DNA from: an uncultured Clostridia bacterium
Lineage (GTDB): Bacteria > Bacillota > Clostridia > Oscillospirales > Ruminococcaceae
NCBI GenBank assembly: GCA_945947715.1
Contig: CAMEYZ010000056.1
Coordinates: forward strand, 1 to 11,311
DNA length: 11,311 bases
Direction of reading: 5' to 3'
The notes beneath the pieces are model-generated. The model had not been told where the DNA came from and did not search any database. It saw only the letters and a program-made list of their open reading frames with translations. The translations under genes were made by a program, and so were the position numbers. Shown here one piece after another: positions 1 through 6,935 of this stretch. How positions within the stretch are numbered: position 1 is the first letter of the stretch; each line of letters begins with the position of its first letter.

Positions 1-219
1 TGCGGCTGACAGTCCCATGAGCACCGAAAGAGCTGCCAGAAAAACAAATACCAGGAATACAAGTATCTCGGGCATTACCGCAAAATATACGATAATTCCC
101 GCTATGATGAGCACACCTGCAAAGATGTACATGCCTATAGGTGTTGCGGGACTGGATTTGATACAGCCCTTTGCCACGTAATCTATTCTGCTATCCTTTA
201 TGCCTTTTTCCTCTATCAT
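1..219 (-). CDS. Small integral membrane protein, partial (3' end beyond window)
   Basis: The frame starts at an ATG (217-219) and stays open for 73 codons to the window edge, so the C-terminus is missing. An AGGGGG ribosome binding site lies about 8 nt upstream. The visible product has a charged, soluble N-terminus of about 28 residues (MIEEKGIKDSRIDYVAKGC...). Two hydrophobic stretches follow, at about residues 29-48 and 51-70, consistent with a membrane hairpin. It starts 23 bp after the pheS stop on the same strand, so it is probably read from the same T-box-controlled transcript. It has no resemblance to the N-terminus of PheT, the usual neighbour. I do not recognise the family, and no function can be assigned. 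Confidence 0.7.
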   Translation of the reverse strand, partial: MIEEKGIKDSRIDYVAKGCIKSSPATPIGMYIFAGVLIIAGIIVYFAVMPEILVFLVFVFLAALSVLMGLSAA

Positions 220-242
220 TGTATATACCCCCTATTATGTTA

Positions 243-1262
243 TCAGAACTGATTTAAAAATCTCTCGTCGTTTTCGTAAAGCATTCTCATATCGGTGATG
301 TTGAATCTTCCCATGGTGATGCGCTCCAGACCGATTCCAAACGCAAAGCCGCTGTAGATCTCTGGGTCTATGCCGCAGCCCTCCAGCACCTTGGGGTGTA
401 CCATGCCCGAGCCCAGCAGCTCAACATAGCCTTCTCCCTTACACATAGGGCAGCCCTTTCCGCCGCAGTTAAAGCACTGCAGGTCAACCTCTGCGGAAGG
501 CTCTGTATAGGGGAAGTGGTGGGGACGAAGACGTATCTTCGTATCATTTCCGTAGAGCTTTTTCAGCAGCAGCTCCAGTGTGCCGAAGAGATCACCGAGA
601 GTAATTCCCTTGTCGATGACAAGACCCTCTATCTGGTGGAAGATAGGCGAATGTGTGGCGTCGATTGCATCGGAGCGGTAAACTCTTCCGGGAGAAATAA
701 TTCTTATAGGAGGCTTTCTGTTCTCCATTGTGCGTATCTGAACGCTTGAGGTCTGAGTGCGCAGGAGCACGTTATCGTTGATATAGAAGGTATCCTGAGT
801 ATCTCTTGCAGGGTGATGAGGCGGCATGTTCAGCGCCTCAAAGCAGTAGTGGTCAGTCTCTACCTCAGGGCCGTCAACGACTTCGAAGCCCATGCCGAGG
901 AAAATTTCCTTGACCTCGTTCATTACCACGGTAAGGGGATGAAGCTTTCCGAGCTCCGTCTTTTTTCCGGGGAGAGTAACATCGAGAGCCTCGTCCTTAA
1001 GGCGTTTTTCCTCAAGGTCTGCTTTCAGCGAGGAGATGCGGCCTGTGAGCTTTTCCTCCAGGTCAGAGCGGACCTGATTTGCAAGCTGTCCCACGAGGGG
1101 GCGTTCCTCTGCGGAGAGTCCGCCCATCTGCTTAAGTATTGCGGTAAGCTCACCCTTTTTGCCGAGATATTTTACTCGAAGGTCGTCGAGTATTTTCAGA
1201 TCGCCGCAGCTTTCTATCTGCTGCAGAGCGTCCTGCCTGATCTTTTCAAGCTGTTCTTTCAT
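243..1262 (-). CDS. pheS: Phenylalanyl-tRNA synthetase, alpha subunit
   Basis: This is the catalytic subunit of the cytoplasmic alpha2-beta2 enzyme that charges tRNA-Phe. The 339-residue length is typical for the family. Residues 1-95 form the charged coiled-coil tRNA-binding arm. The class II aaRS core follows: motif 2 lies at about 191-217 (PGRVYRSDAIDATHSP then FHQIEGLVID), motif 3 at 306-320 (FAFGIGLERITMGRF), and the last residues are NDERFLNQF. A four-cysteine insert (C263, C266, C271, C274) is the usual Firmicute form. The ATG is preceded by an AAAGGAAAGG ribosome binding site. Expression is probably controlled by the T-box leader just upstream. Downstream comes a small membrane protein gene rather than pheT, which is unusual because the beta subunit is required for activity and is commonly encoded next. 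Confidence 0.97.
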   Translation of the reverse strand: MKEQLEKIRQDALQQIESCGDLKILDDLRVKYLGKKGELTAILKQMGGLSAEERPLVGQLANQVRSDLEEKLTGRISSLKADLEEKRLKDEALDVTLPGKKTELGKLHPLTVVMNEVKEIFLGMGFEVVDGPEVETDHYCFEALNMPPHHPARDTQDTFYINDNVLLRTQTSSVQIRTMENRKPPIRIISPGRVYRSDAIDATHSPIFHQIEGLVIDKGITLGDLFGTLELLLKKLYGNDTKIRLRPHHFPYTEPSAEVDLQCFNCGGKGCPMCKGEGYVELLGSGMVHPKVLEGCGIDPEIYSGFAFGIGLERITMGRFNITDMRMLYENDERFLNQF

Positions 1263-1263
1263 G

Positions 1264-1624
1264 TTTTACCTTTCCTTTCTCTTAATACCTTGCCCTGTTT
1301 AATAAGAGCTGAAGTATAATAAAAAAACCTGTTCCGCTTCTGAAACGGAACAGGAATTATCCTGATTATACCACCTATCAGAAGAAACTCTGCATAAAAT
1401 ATACTTATCGTATAAAATACGCTTTTATTTCCATGGCGGATAACGCTGCCTGCGTTCATGCTTACTAAAAAATGTTCGGCATGACCACTAACGGAGGAAA
1501 TTCGGCGAATACTATGAAATAGTATTATATGCACCTGCGGAGAAGCTTTCAGCATATGCTTCTCATCTCTTTAGCACAGGGAACTGCACCGCTTACTTTG
1601 TCCGGTCATCGTGTTTGATAATAT
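1264..1624 (-). promoter_or_regulatory. T-box riboswitch leader (tRNA-Phe type) controlling pheS
   Basis: The leader between the promoter and pheS carries recognisable T-box elements. The base of stem I can pair GACC (1604-1607) with GGTC (1483-1486), and CGGA with TCCG (1492-1495). The specifier loop has AGTA (1594-1597) opposite GAATTTCC (1496-1503). Either reading register, TTT or TTC, is a Phe codon. An AGAGA bulge (1566-1570) is followed by a distal hairpin with 7-bp arms (1558-1564 / 1540-1546) and a GCTGAAA loop. The T-box core TAGGTGGTA (1369-1377) holds the TGGT that would pair with the tRNA acceptor end. Its AGG can pair with a CCT that is also part of the terminator 5' arm, so antiterminator and terminator are mutually exclusive. 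Known logic: uncharged tRNA-Phe stabilises the antiterminator and lets pheS be transcribed. The T-box core departs from the classic AGGGTGGNACCGCG, so this is a divergent, AT-rich version. Confidence 0.85.
1321..1354 (-). terminator. Intrinsic terminator (attenuator) of the pheS T-box
   Basis: Read on the minus strand, a perfect 9-bp stem (CCTGTTCCG / CGGAACAGG) with a 9-nt loop is followed at once by seven Ts. It sits 59 bp before the pheS start, inside the leader, so it acts as the conditional attenuator rather than the end of an upstream gene. Its 5' arm shares CCTG with the antiterminator. Confidence 0.93.
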
Positions 1625-1630
1625 ATTATA

Positions 1631-1659
1631 ATTATACATCAAAATTTTTTAAATTGCAA
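1631..1659 (-). promoter_or_regulatory. Promoter of the pheS T-box transcript
   Basis: The -35 is TTGCAA (1654-1659), the spacer is 17 bp and the -10 is a perfect TATAAT (1631-1636). The predicted start near 1624 gives a leader of about 360 nt, which fits a full T-box. Confidence 0.85.
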
Positions 1660-1670
1660 GCATTTTGCTG

Positions 1671-1699
1671 TTGAAATCCAAAAAAAATTATGATATAAT
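1671..1699 (+). promoter_or_regulatory. Promoter of the membrane protein / acpS-like / polA / cls unit
   Basis: The -35 is TTGAAA (1671-1676), the spacer is 17 bp and the -10 is TATAAT (1694-1699). The predicted start near 1706 gives a 5' leader of about 35 nt before the ATG at 1741, with AAGGAG at 1724-1729. It lies back-to-back with the pheS promoter. The two -35 boxes are only 11 bp apart. Confidence 0.85.
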
Positions 1700-1740
1700 A
1701 TGTTTAGTATTTACAAAAAAGAAAAGGAGACTTGTAAAAA

Positions 1741-2271
1741 ATGGATAATTTTCACGAATGTCTTGTGACGAAGAAGTCCTCGGGAGCGGACATTGCCAAA
1801 AAAGTGGGCATAGCCTTGCTGGCAGTGATACTGTCGCTGGCAGTGATGATATTTCTTATGGCGATTTTTCCGCTGAATATTTTTGCTGTGGTGGGCATTT
1901 TTTACGGAGCTTACTATCTTTCGGGGAATTTCAGCGTTGAATATGAATATATTACTACTAACGATGAAATGGATATCGACAAGATAATCGGAAAAAGAAA
2001 GAGAAAGCGCCTTATCACAGCACCTGTGGGCAAGTTCGAGCGCTTTGGCAGAATAGAGGACGCACCCTCTCTTCCTGACGGATTTACTACCGTACTGGCT
2101 TCCGACGGCACTGATACCGATGACTATTTCTGCGATTTCAATCATCAGAGCTTCGGAAATGTCAGAATAATCTTCACCCCCGACGAGCAGACCATTGAAA
2201 ATATCACCGAGCATCTCCCCAATCTTCTGAAGGCGGAGATGAGACGGAAAAAGCTGCTGGATAAAACCTAA
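1741..2271 (+). CDS. Two-helix membrane protein of unknown function (resembles DUF6106)
   Basis: This is a 176-residue protein with a short N-terminal soluble part and two adjacent hydrophobic helices at about 22-43 and 45-62. A cytoplasmic-looking domain follows, beginning VEYEYITTNDEMDIDKIIGK and containing a basic KRKRKR patch (85-90). The C-terminus is helical and charged. The layout and the EYEYI...DIDKIIGKRKRKR segment recall the uncharacterised Clostridia family DUF6106. That assignment is from memory and tentative. It is the first gene after the consensus promoter, with AAGGAG 11 nt before the ATG. It lies 24 bp before the AcpS-like gene, so the two are probably co-transcribed. Nothing in the sequence shows a reaction or partner. 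The helices followed by a beta-rich segment would suit a small membrane-anchored domain, which is inference only. Confidence 0.85.
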   Translation: MDNFHECLVTKKSSGADIAKKVGIALLAVILSLAVMIFLMAIFPLNIFAVVGIFYGAYYLSGNFSVEYEYITTNDEMDIDKIIGKRKRKRLITAPVGKFERFGRIEDAPSLPDGFTTVLASDGTDTDDYFCDFNHQSFGNVRIIFTPDEQTIENITEHLPNLLKAEMRRKKLLDKT

Positions 2272-2295
2272 AACAAATGAACTGGAGTATTTGAA

Positions 2296-2670
2296 ATGAA
2301 CAATCTTTACACGGGAACAAGTATTATCGAAATAGAAAGAATCGAAAAAAGTCTGAAAAACACGAAATTTCTCGCAAGACTTTTTTCACCGCAGGAGCTT
2401 AAGTATCTTATGAAAAAGCATTTCAGCGTAAAGAAAACTGCTGAGATGTTCTGCGGAAAGCTTGCCTTTGTAAAGGCTATGGGGTATGATTTCAGGGGAT
2501 GTAAGCTCTGCGAGGTTTCAGTGCTTACCGATTTTATGGACACGCCTTATATCAGCCTTTCGGGAAATGCTAAGATGAAATTCACTCAGAAGCACTGCAA
2601 TATGACCCTTAGCGTTTCCAGCAGCAAGGATTATGCGACAGCTGTGGTCATATTCTTTAACAAAAACTGA
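2296..2670 (+). CDS. AcpS-like (4'-phosphopantetheinyl transferase fold) protein, probably catalytically inactive
   Basis: The 124-residue length and several blocks match holo-ACP synthase (AcpS), which transfers phosphopantetheine from CoA to acyl carrier protein. The blocks are GTSIIEIERIEKSL at the N-terminus, FLARLFSPQELKYL, KLAFVKAMG in the middle, and LSVSSSKDYATAVVI near the end. In active AcpS these read GIDI.EI.RI, F..R.FT..E..Y, KEAF.KALG and SISH.K.YA.A.VI. Here the Mg2+-binding Asp is Ser9, the Mg2+-binding Glu is Leu56 and the His of SISH is Ser109. About four residues are also missing just before KLAFVKAMG. The frame is intact, with GGAG 8 nt before the ATG, so it looks like a conserved non-catalytic paralogue rather than a decayed gene. 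A true AcpS is presumably encoded elsewhere. It sits 21 bp before polA in the same transcription unit. Confidence 0.75.
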   Translation: MNNLYTGTSIIEIERIEKSLKNTKFLARLFSPQELKYLMKKHFSVKKTAEMFCGKLAFVKAMGYDFRGCKLCEVSVLTDFMDTPYISLSGNAKMKFTQKHCNMTLSVSSSKDYATAVVIFFNKN

Positions 2671-2691
2671 TAGTACGAGGAGAAGTGCCTA

Positions 2692-5208
2692 ATGAAAATA
2701 CTGGCAATCGACGGAAACAGCATCATGAACCGCGCCTTTTATGGGATAAAAATGCTCTCCAATAAAAACGGCATGTTTACCAATGCTATTACGGGCTTTA
2801 TGAACATCTATCTGAAGATAGTATCGGATATAGCTCCTGAGGGCGTGGTCTGCGCTTTTGATATGAGAGCGCCTACCTTTCGCCATAAGGAGGTGGCGTC
2901 CTATAAGGCAAACCGCAAGGGCATGCCCGAGGAGCTTCATATGCAGATGCCCTATATCAAGGATATTCTCACCGCGCTGGGAGTCCATGTTCTGGAAATA
3001 GAGGGCTATGAGGCGGACGATATCTTAGGAACTGTTTCCGCAAGGGCTGAGGAAAAGGGCGATGAATGTTATATCCTGACGGGCGACCGGGACAGCTTAC
3101 AGCTTGTTTCTGAAAAGGTGACGGTGCTTCTTCATACAAATAAGGAAATTATCCGATTCACTCCCGAGCATTTCCGCGAAGAATACGGCTTTGAGCCTAT
3201 AAATCTTATCGACCTGAAAGCACTTATGGGCGATTCCTCCGACAATATCAGCGGAGTTAAGGGCATCGGCGAAAAGACCGCTATGGGTCTGATACAGAAA
3301 TATACTACTATAGAAAAGCTCTATGAGAAGCTCGATGAGGGAGATAATGTGGGTACACCCTCCGTTGTGAAAAAGCTGGAGGCTGGGAAGGCTGATGCCG
3401 AACAGAGCAAGTGGCTTGCGACGATAGTCCGCGATGTTCCTGTAATTTCCTCGCCGGAGGAAACACGTCTTGCCGAAAGAGACAATGACAGACTTTCCGA
3501 AATCCTGACAGAGCTTGAAATGAACAAGCTTATGGAAAGACTGGACGTGGCTCCGAGCGAAAGGGTGACCGTTTCTCAGAATATCCCCGCAATAGAATAT
3601 ACCAAGGGCGATTATGCCGCCGACAAGGATACTATCTTCGGCGGCTTATCGGCATTTCTGCTTGAAGATGATGTCCTTAAAATAGTATGCGGCGAAAAAT
3701 ATTACACTGTGTCCGACAGGGCGGAGCAGCTCCGGTATTTCTCCTGTGAGGGCGAAAAATACACCTTTTCCGCGAAGAATATCTATCGGCTCTGCTTTGA
3801 GAACAAGACTGAACTGAAAAATATAACCGCCGACGGAGAGATACTGGCATATCTTCTGGACGCCGGCTCTGATGATTATTCCGTGGAAAAGTCTGCGGCG
3901 AGATTCGGTATCCCAAAGTATGACGAGGAGGTAAAGTATCTTCCGCAGCTGTGTGGAGAGATGCTCAAGGAAGCCGAAAAACAGGGTATGACTTCTCTGC
4001 TGTATGACATTGAGCTGCCGCTTACAGAGGTGCTGGCCTCAATGGAGTATTACGGCGTAAGGGTCGATACTGACGGTATACGTGAGTTCGGGAATGGTCT
4101 CCTTGATGACATGGAAGCCGCTGAACAGCAGATATATTTCATGGCGGGACATGAATTTAACATAGCCTCTCCCAAGCAGCTGGGAACGGTGCTCTTCGAG
4201 GAAATGGGCCTTCCTGCCAAGAAAAAGACTAAAACAGGCTATTCCACCAATGCGGACGTGCTGGAGGAGCTGCGTGACAGGGCGCCTATCGTTGACCTTA
4301 TTCTTACCTACAGGCAGCTTTCAAAGCTGAACTCGACCTATGTGGAGGGACTACTAAAGGCGGTATCTTCTGACGGACGGGTACACTCCGTATTCAAGCA
4401 GACCGAGACCAGAACGGGAAGAATATCCTCTACCGAGCCCAATATGCAGAATATCCCCGTGCGGACGGAGCTGGGACGAAATATGCGGAAATTTTTCGTT
4501 TCCGAGGATAATTACGTTCTTCTTGACGCCGATTACAGTCAGATAGAGCTGCGCATACTCGCTCACATGAGTGACGACGAAAACATGAAAAAGGCTTTTA
4601 TCGACGGAATGGACATTCACACCGCAACAGCGGCACAGGTGTTCAACATGCCTGCGGAAATGGTCACCCCCGAAATGAGACGTGCGGCAAAGGCTGTCAA
4701 TTTCGGCATAGTATATGGGATCGGCGCATTTTCACTGTCCAAGGACATCGGCGTCAGCGTGAAAAAGGCGGACGACTATATCAATAACTATCTGAAAACC
4801 TACAGCGGCGTTGACCGATTCATGAAAAAGACCGTGGAGGACGCCGTGAATACAGGCTATGCAGAGACCATGTACGGCAGAAAGCGGTATATCCCGGAGC
4901 TTAAGGCGAGCAACAAGAACGTCCAGGCGTTTGGAAAAAGAGCGGCAATGAATGCGCCTATTCAGGGCACTGCGGCGGATATCATCAAGATCGCTATGGT
5001 GAGGGTATATAAGCGCCTTAAGGAAGAGGGTCTTGATGCAAGGCTGATTTTGCAGGTGCACGATGAGCTTATTATCGAAGCAAGCGAAAATGACAAGGAC
5101 AGAGCTGCAGTGATTCTGAATGAAGAGATGACGGGAGCGGCGAAGCTGACAGTGCCGCTGCCCGCAGACGTGGCGGAAGGCAGGAGCTGGTTTGAAGCAA
5201 AAAGATAG
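2692..5208 (+). CDS. polA: DNA polymerase I
   Basis: This is an 838-residue family A polymerase for Okazaki fragment maturation and repair synthesis. The N-terminal 5'-3' exonuclease/flap domain (about 1-285) has FDMRAPTFRH, EGYEADDILGT (104-113), LTGDRDSLQLV (129-139) and the GDSSDNISGVKGIGEKTA helix-hairpin region (180-197). The middle (about 298-430) is the 3'-5' exonuclease-like fold, but the catalytic D-x-E motif is absent, so no proofreading is expected, as in Taq and several Bacillus enzymes. The polymerase domain holds motif A (DADYSQIELR, D614), motif B (R663, K667, F671, Y675) and motif C (QVHDE, D791/E792). Phe at the O-helix position equivalent to E. coli F762 is the ordinary state. 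It is slightly shorter than the usual 870-930 residues. A GAGGAG site lies about 9 nt before the ATG. The gene lies 81 bp upstream of cls with no terminator visible between them. Confidence 0.98.
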   Translation: MKILAIDGNSIMNRAFYGIKMLSNKNGMFTNAITGFMNIYLKIVSDIAPEGVVCAFDMRAPTFRHKEVASYKANRKGMPEELHMQMPYIKDILTALGVHVLEIEGYEADDILGTVSARAEEKGDECYILTGDRDSLQLVSEKVTVLLHTNKEIIRFTPEHFREEYGFEPINLIDLKALMGDSSDNISGVKGIGEKTAMGLIQKYTTIEKLYEKLDEGDNVGTPSVVKKLEAGKADAEQSKWLATIVRDVPVISSPEETRLAERDNDRLSEILTELEMNKLMERLDVAPSERVTVSQNIPAIEYTKGDYAADKDTIFGGLSAFLLEDDVLKIVCGEKYYTVSDRAEQLRYFSCEGEKYTFSAKNIYRLCFENKTELKNITADGEILAYLLDAGSDDYSVEKSAARFGIPKYDEEVKYLPQLCGEMLKEAEKQGMTSLLYDIELPLTEVLASMEYYGVRVDTDGIREFGNGLLDDMEAAEQQIYFMAGHEFNIASPKQLGTVLFEEMGLPAKKKTKTGYSTNADVLEELRDRAPIVDLILTYRQLSKLNSTYVEGLLKAVSSDGRVHSVFKQTETRTGRISSTEPNMQNIPVRTELGRNMRKFFVSEDNYVLLDADYSQIELRILAHMSDDENMKKAFIDGMDIHTATAAQVFNMPAEMVTPEMRRAAKAVNFGIVYGIGAFSLSKDIGVSVKKADDYINNYLKTYSGVDRFMKKTVEDAVNTGYAETMYGRKRYIPELKASNKNVQAFGKRAAMNAPIQGTAADIIKIAMVRVYKRLKEEGLDARLILQVHDELIIEASENDKDRAAVILNEEMTGAAKLTVPLPADVAEGRSWFEAKR

Positions 5209-5289
5209 TGAATAGTTGGTAAATCAAAAGCGGATCCCACAGATAAAGCAATCCGATAAACAACAGTCAATATAAAGGAAGCGTTTATC

Positions 5290-6834
5290 ATGAAAGAGAA
5301 AAAGAAAAAAAGAACCGTCAAAAGTATCCTCGCAAGCAGAATGGTGATCGTTATACCTGCGCTGGCATTGCAGATATTCTGGATAGTTGTGCTGTTACGT
5401 TGGCTGTCGCCATATTCGGCGGTTATCGGTACGATACTCTCTGCGCTGGCGACTCTTTTTGTTCTCTATCTTACGTCAAAAAGAGACGAGCCTTCCTATA
5501 AAATACTCTGGCTTATCGTGATATTGTCTGCTCCTGTGTTGGGTGCGCTGCTGTATATCTTCTTCGGAAACAAGAAAACAGGCAGACCTCTTAAGCGTCA
5601 GCTTGCCGCTGCAAGCAAAAGAATGGGCGGTCCTCCCAAACAGGACGAGGGTATTATCGAAACGGTCGAAGCCGATGATCTGCGCATGTCCCAGACTATG
5701 AGATATACCGTGAAAATGTCGGGCTTTCCTGTTTATGAAAATGCTTCCGCGAAATATTACAAATGCGGCGAGGACCTGTTCTTCGATTATATCGACGAAC
5801 TCAAAAAGGCTGAACGTTACATCTATATCGAGTATTTTATCATCGAAAGCGGCTTTATGTGGGATTCTATACTCGAAATTCTTACCGAAAAGGCGAAAAA
5901 TGGCGTGGACGTCAGGGTCATATACGATGACCTGGGCAGCTTTGGAACTCTGCCTTCAAGGTATAATCTGGAGCTTATCAACGAGGGGATAAAATGCATT
6001 AAATTCAATCCCTTCATTATCTCCGTGACCGGTCGGCTGAATAACCGCGATCATCGCAAGATAACTGTTATCGACGGAAGAGTCGCTTTCAGTGGCGGAA
6101 TCAATCTGGCGGACGAGTACATCAATAAGGTGCAGCGCTTTGGCTACTGGAAGGATATCGGCTATAAGATAACAGGCCCCGCTGTCAGCAGCTTTACCTA
6201 CATGTTCGCGGAGTTCTGGAACGGATTTTCACTGGAATCTGTGCCCCAGAAATTCGTTGAGGAGAGAAACCCTGTCCCTGAGGTCCCTGACGGATATATC
6301 CTGCCCTACTACGACTCTCCCGCAAACTCCTACCACACCAGCGAGGTGCTTTTTTCGGAAATTCTGGCAAAATCCGAAAAATATGCTTGGTTCTATACTC
6401 CCTATCTTATGATGGGCGATGAGCTCAACAACGCCTTTATCCGTGCAGCAGAGCGTGGAGTGGACGTGCGGATAATCATGCCCGGTATTCCCGACAAGAA
6501 GGTCATTTTCCGCATTTCGAGAAGCTATTACCGTCCACTTATCGAGGCGGGCGTCAGGATATATGAATACACTCCCGGCTTCGTACACGCAAAGGCGTGC
6601 CTGTCCGACGATGTGACGGGAACTGTCGGGTCGGTAAATCTTGATTACAGGAGCCTGTATCTCCATTTTGAGTGCAATTCGCTGTTCTACAAGGCTTCCA
6701 TTCTTAATGACCTGAAGGCTGACCTTGAAGAGTCTATGTCGAAAAGCAAGGAAATTTCCCTTGAGGATACTAAGGGAAATGCTCTGCATGAAATGGTCAA
6801 CGTTATACTTCGGCTGTTTGCTCCGCTTTGCTGA
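5290..6834 (+). CDS. cls: Cardiolipin synthase (phospholipase D superfamily)
   Basis: This 514-residue membrane enzyme condenses two phosphatidylglycerol molecules to cardiolipin and glycerol. A lysine-rich N-terminus (MKEKKKKR) precedes about three hydrophobic helices (18-38, 42-62, 72-92) in the PLDc_N region. Two PLD catalytic motifs follow: H255-x-K257-x4-D262 in NRDHRKITVIDG, followed by FSGGINLADEYI, and H433-x-K435-x4-D440 in VHAKACLSDD, followed by GTVGSVNLDYRSL. Both HKD motifs are intact, so it should be active. The start has AAAGGAAG about 8 nt upstream. It is probably the last gene of the unit that contains polA, because the 81-bp gap shows no clear terminator or consensus promoter and a strong terminator follows the stop codon. 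Confidence 0.95.
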   Translation: MKEKKKKRTVKSILASRMVIVIPALALQIFWIVVLLRWLSPYSAVIGTILSALATLFVLYLTSKRDEPSYKILWLIVILSAPVLGALLYIFFGNKKTGRPLKRQLAAASKRMGGPPKQDEGIIETVEADDLRMSQTMRYTVKMSGFPVYENASAKYYKCGEDLFFDYIDELKKAERYIYIEYFIIESGFMWDSILEILTEKAKNGVDVRVIYDDLGSFGTLPSRYNLELINEGIKCIKFNPFIISVTGRLNNRDHRKITVIDGRVAFSGGINLADEYINKVQRFGYWKDIGYKITGPAVSSFTYMFAEFWNGFSLESVPQKFVEERNPVPEVPDGYILPYYDSPANSYHTSEVLFSEILAKSEKYAWFYTPYLMMGDELNNAFIRAAERGVDVRIIMPGIPDKKVIFRISRSYYRPLIEAGVRIYEYTPGFVHAKACLSDDVTGTVGSVNLDYRSLYLHFECNSLFYKASILNDLKADLEESMSKSKEISLEDTKGNALHEMVNVILRLFAPLC

Positions 6835-6848
6835 ACATTTGGTGATTG

Positions 6849-6875
6849 TTCCTCGCCTTCGGGCGGGGAATTTTT
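6849..6875 (+). terminator. Intrinsic terminator after cls
   Basis: A 9-bp stem (TTCCTCGCC / GGCGGGGAA, one G-T pair) closed by a stable TTCG tetraloop is followed by TTTTT. It begins 14 nt after the cls stop codon. Confidence 0.92.
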
Positions 6876-6882
6876 ATGGTAC

Positions 6883-6920
6883 AAAAAACCTCCGCACATT
6901 TCATCAGAATGCGCGGAGGT
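6883..6920 (-). terminator. Intrinsic terminator of the G5/3D-domain gene
   Basis: On the minus strand, a stem of about 13 bp begins ACCTCCGC, ends GCGGAGGT and contains one G-T pair. Its 7-nt loop is followed by six Ts. It starts 15 nt after the stop codon of the convergent gene and lies only 8 bp from the cls terminator, so the two units are insulated. Confidence 0.92.
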
Positions 6921-6935
6921 CATTTTCTTATTTAA

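Noticed and set aside
1259..1555. Open frame of 98 codons on the minus strand ahead of pheS
   Set aside because: It lies wholly inside the T-box leader, runs through the terminator hairpin, and its low-complexity composition does not look like a protein.
5209..5289. Terminator or promoter between polA and cls
   Set aside because: Only a 5-bp CGGAT/ATCCG pairing with a long loop and no T-tract is present, and no -35/-10 pair has acceptable spacing.
6229..6789. Open frame of 186 codons antisense to cls
   Set aside because: It is complementary to the intact second half of cardiolipin synthase, including the second HKD motif, and has no independent support.
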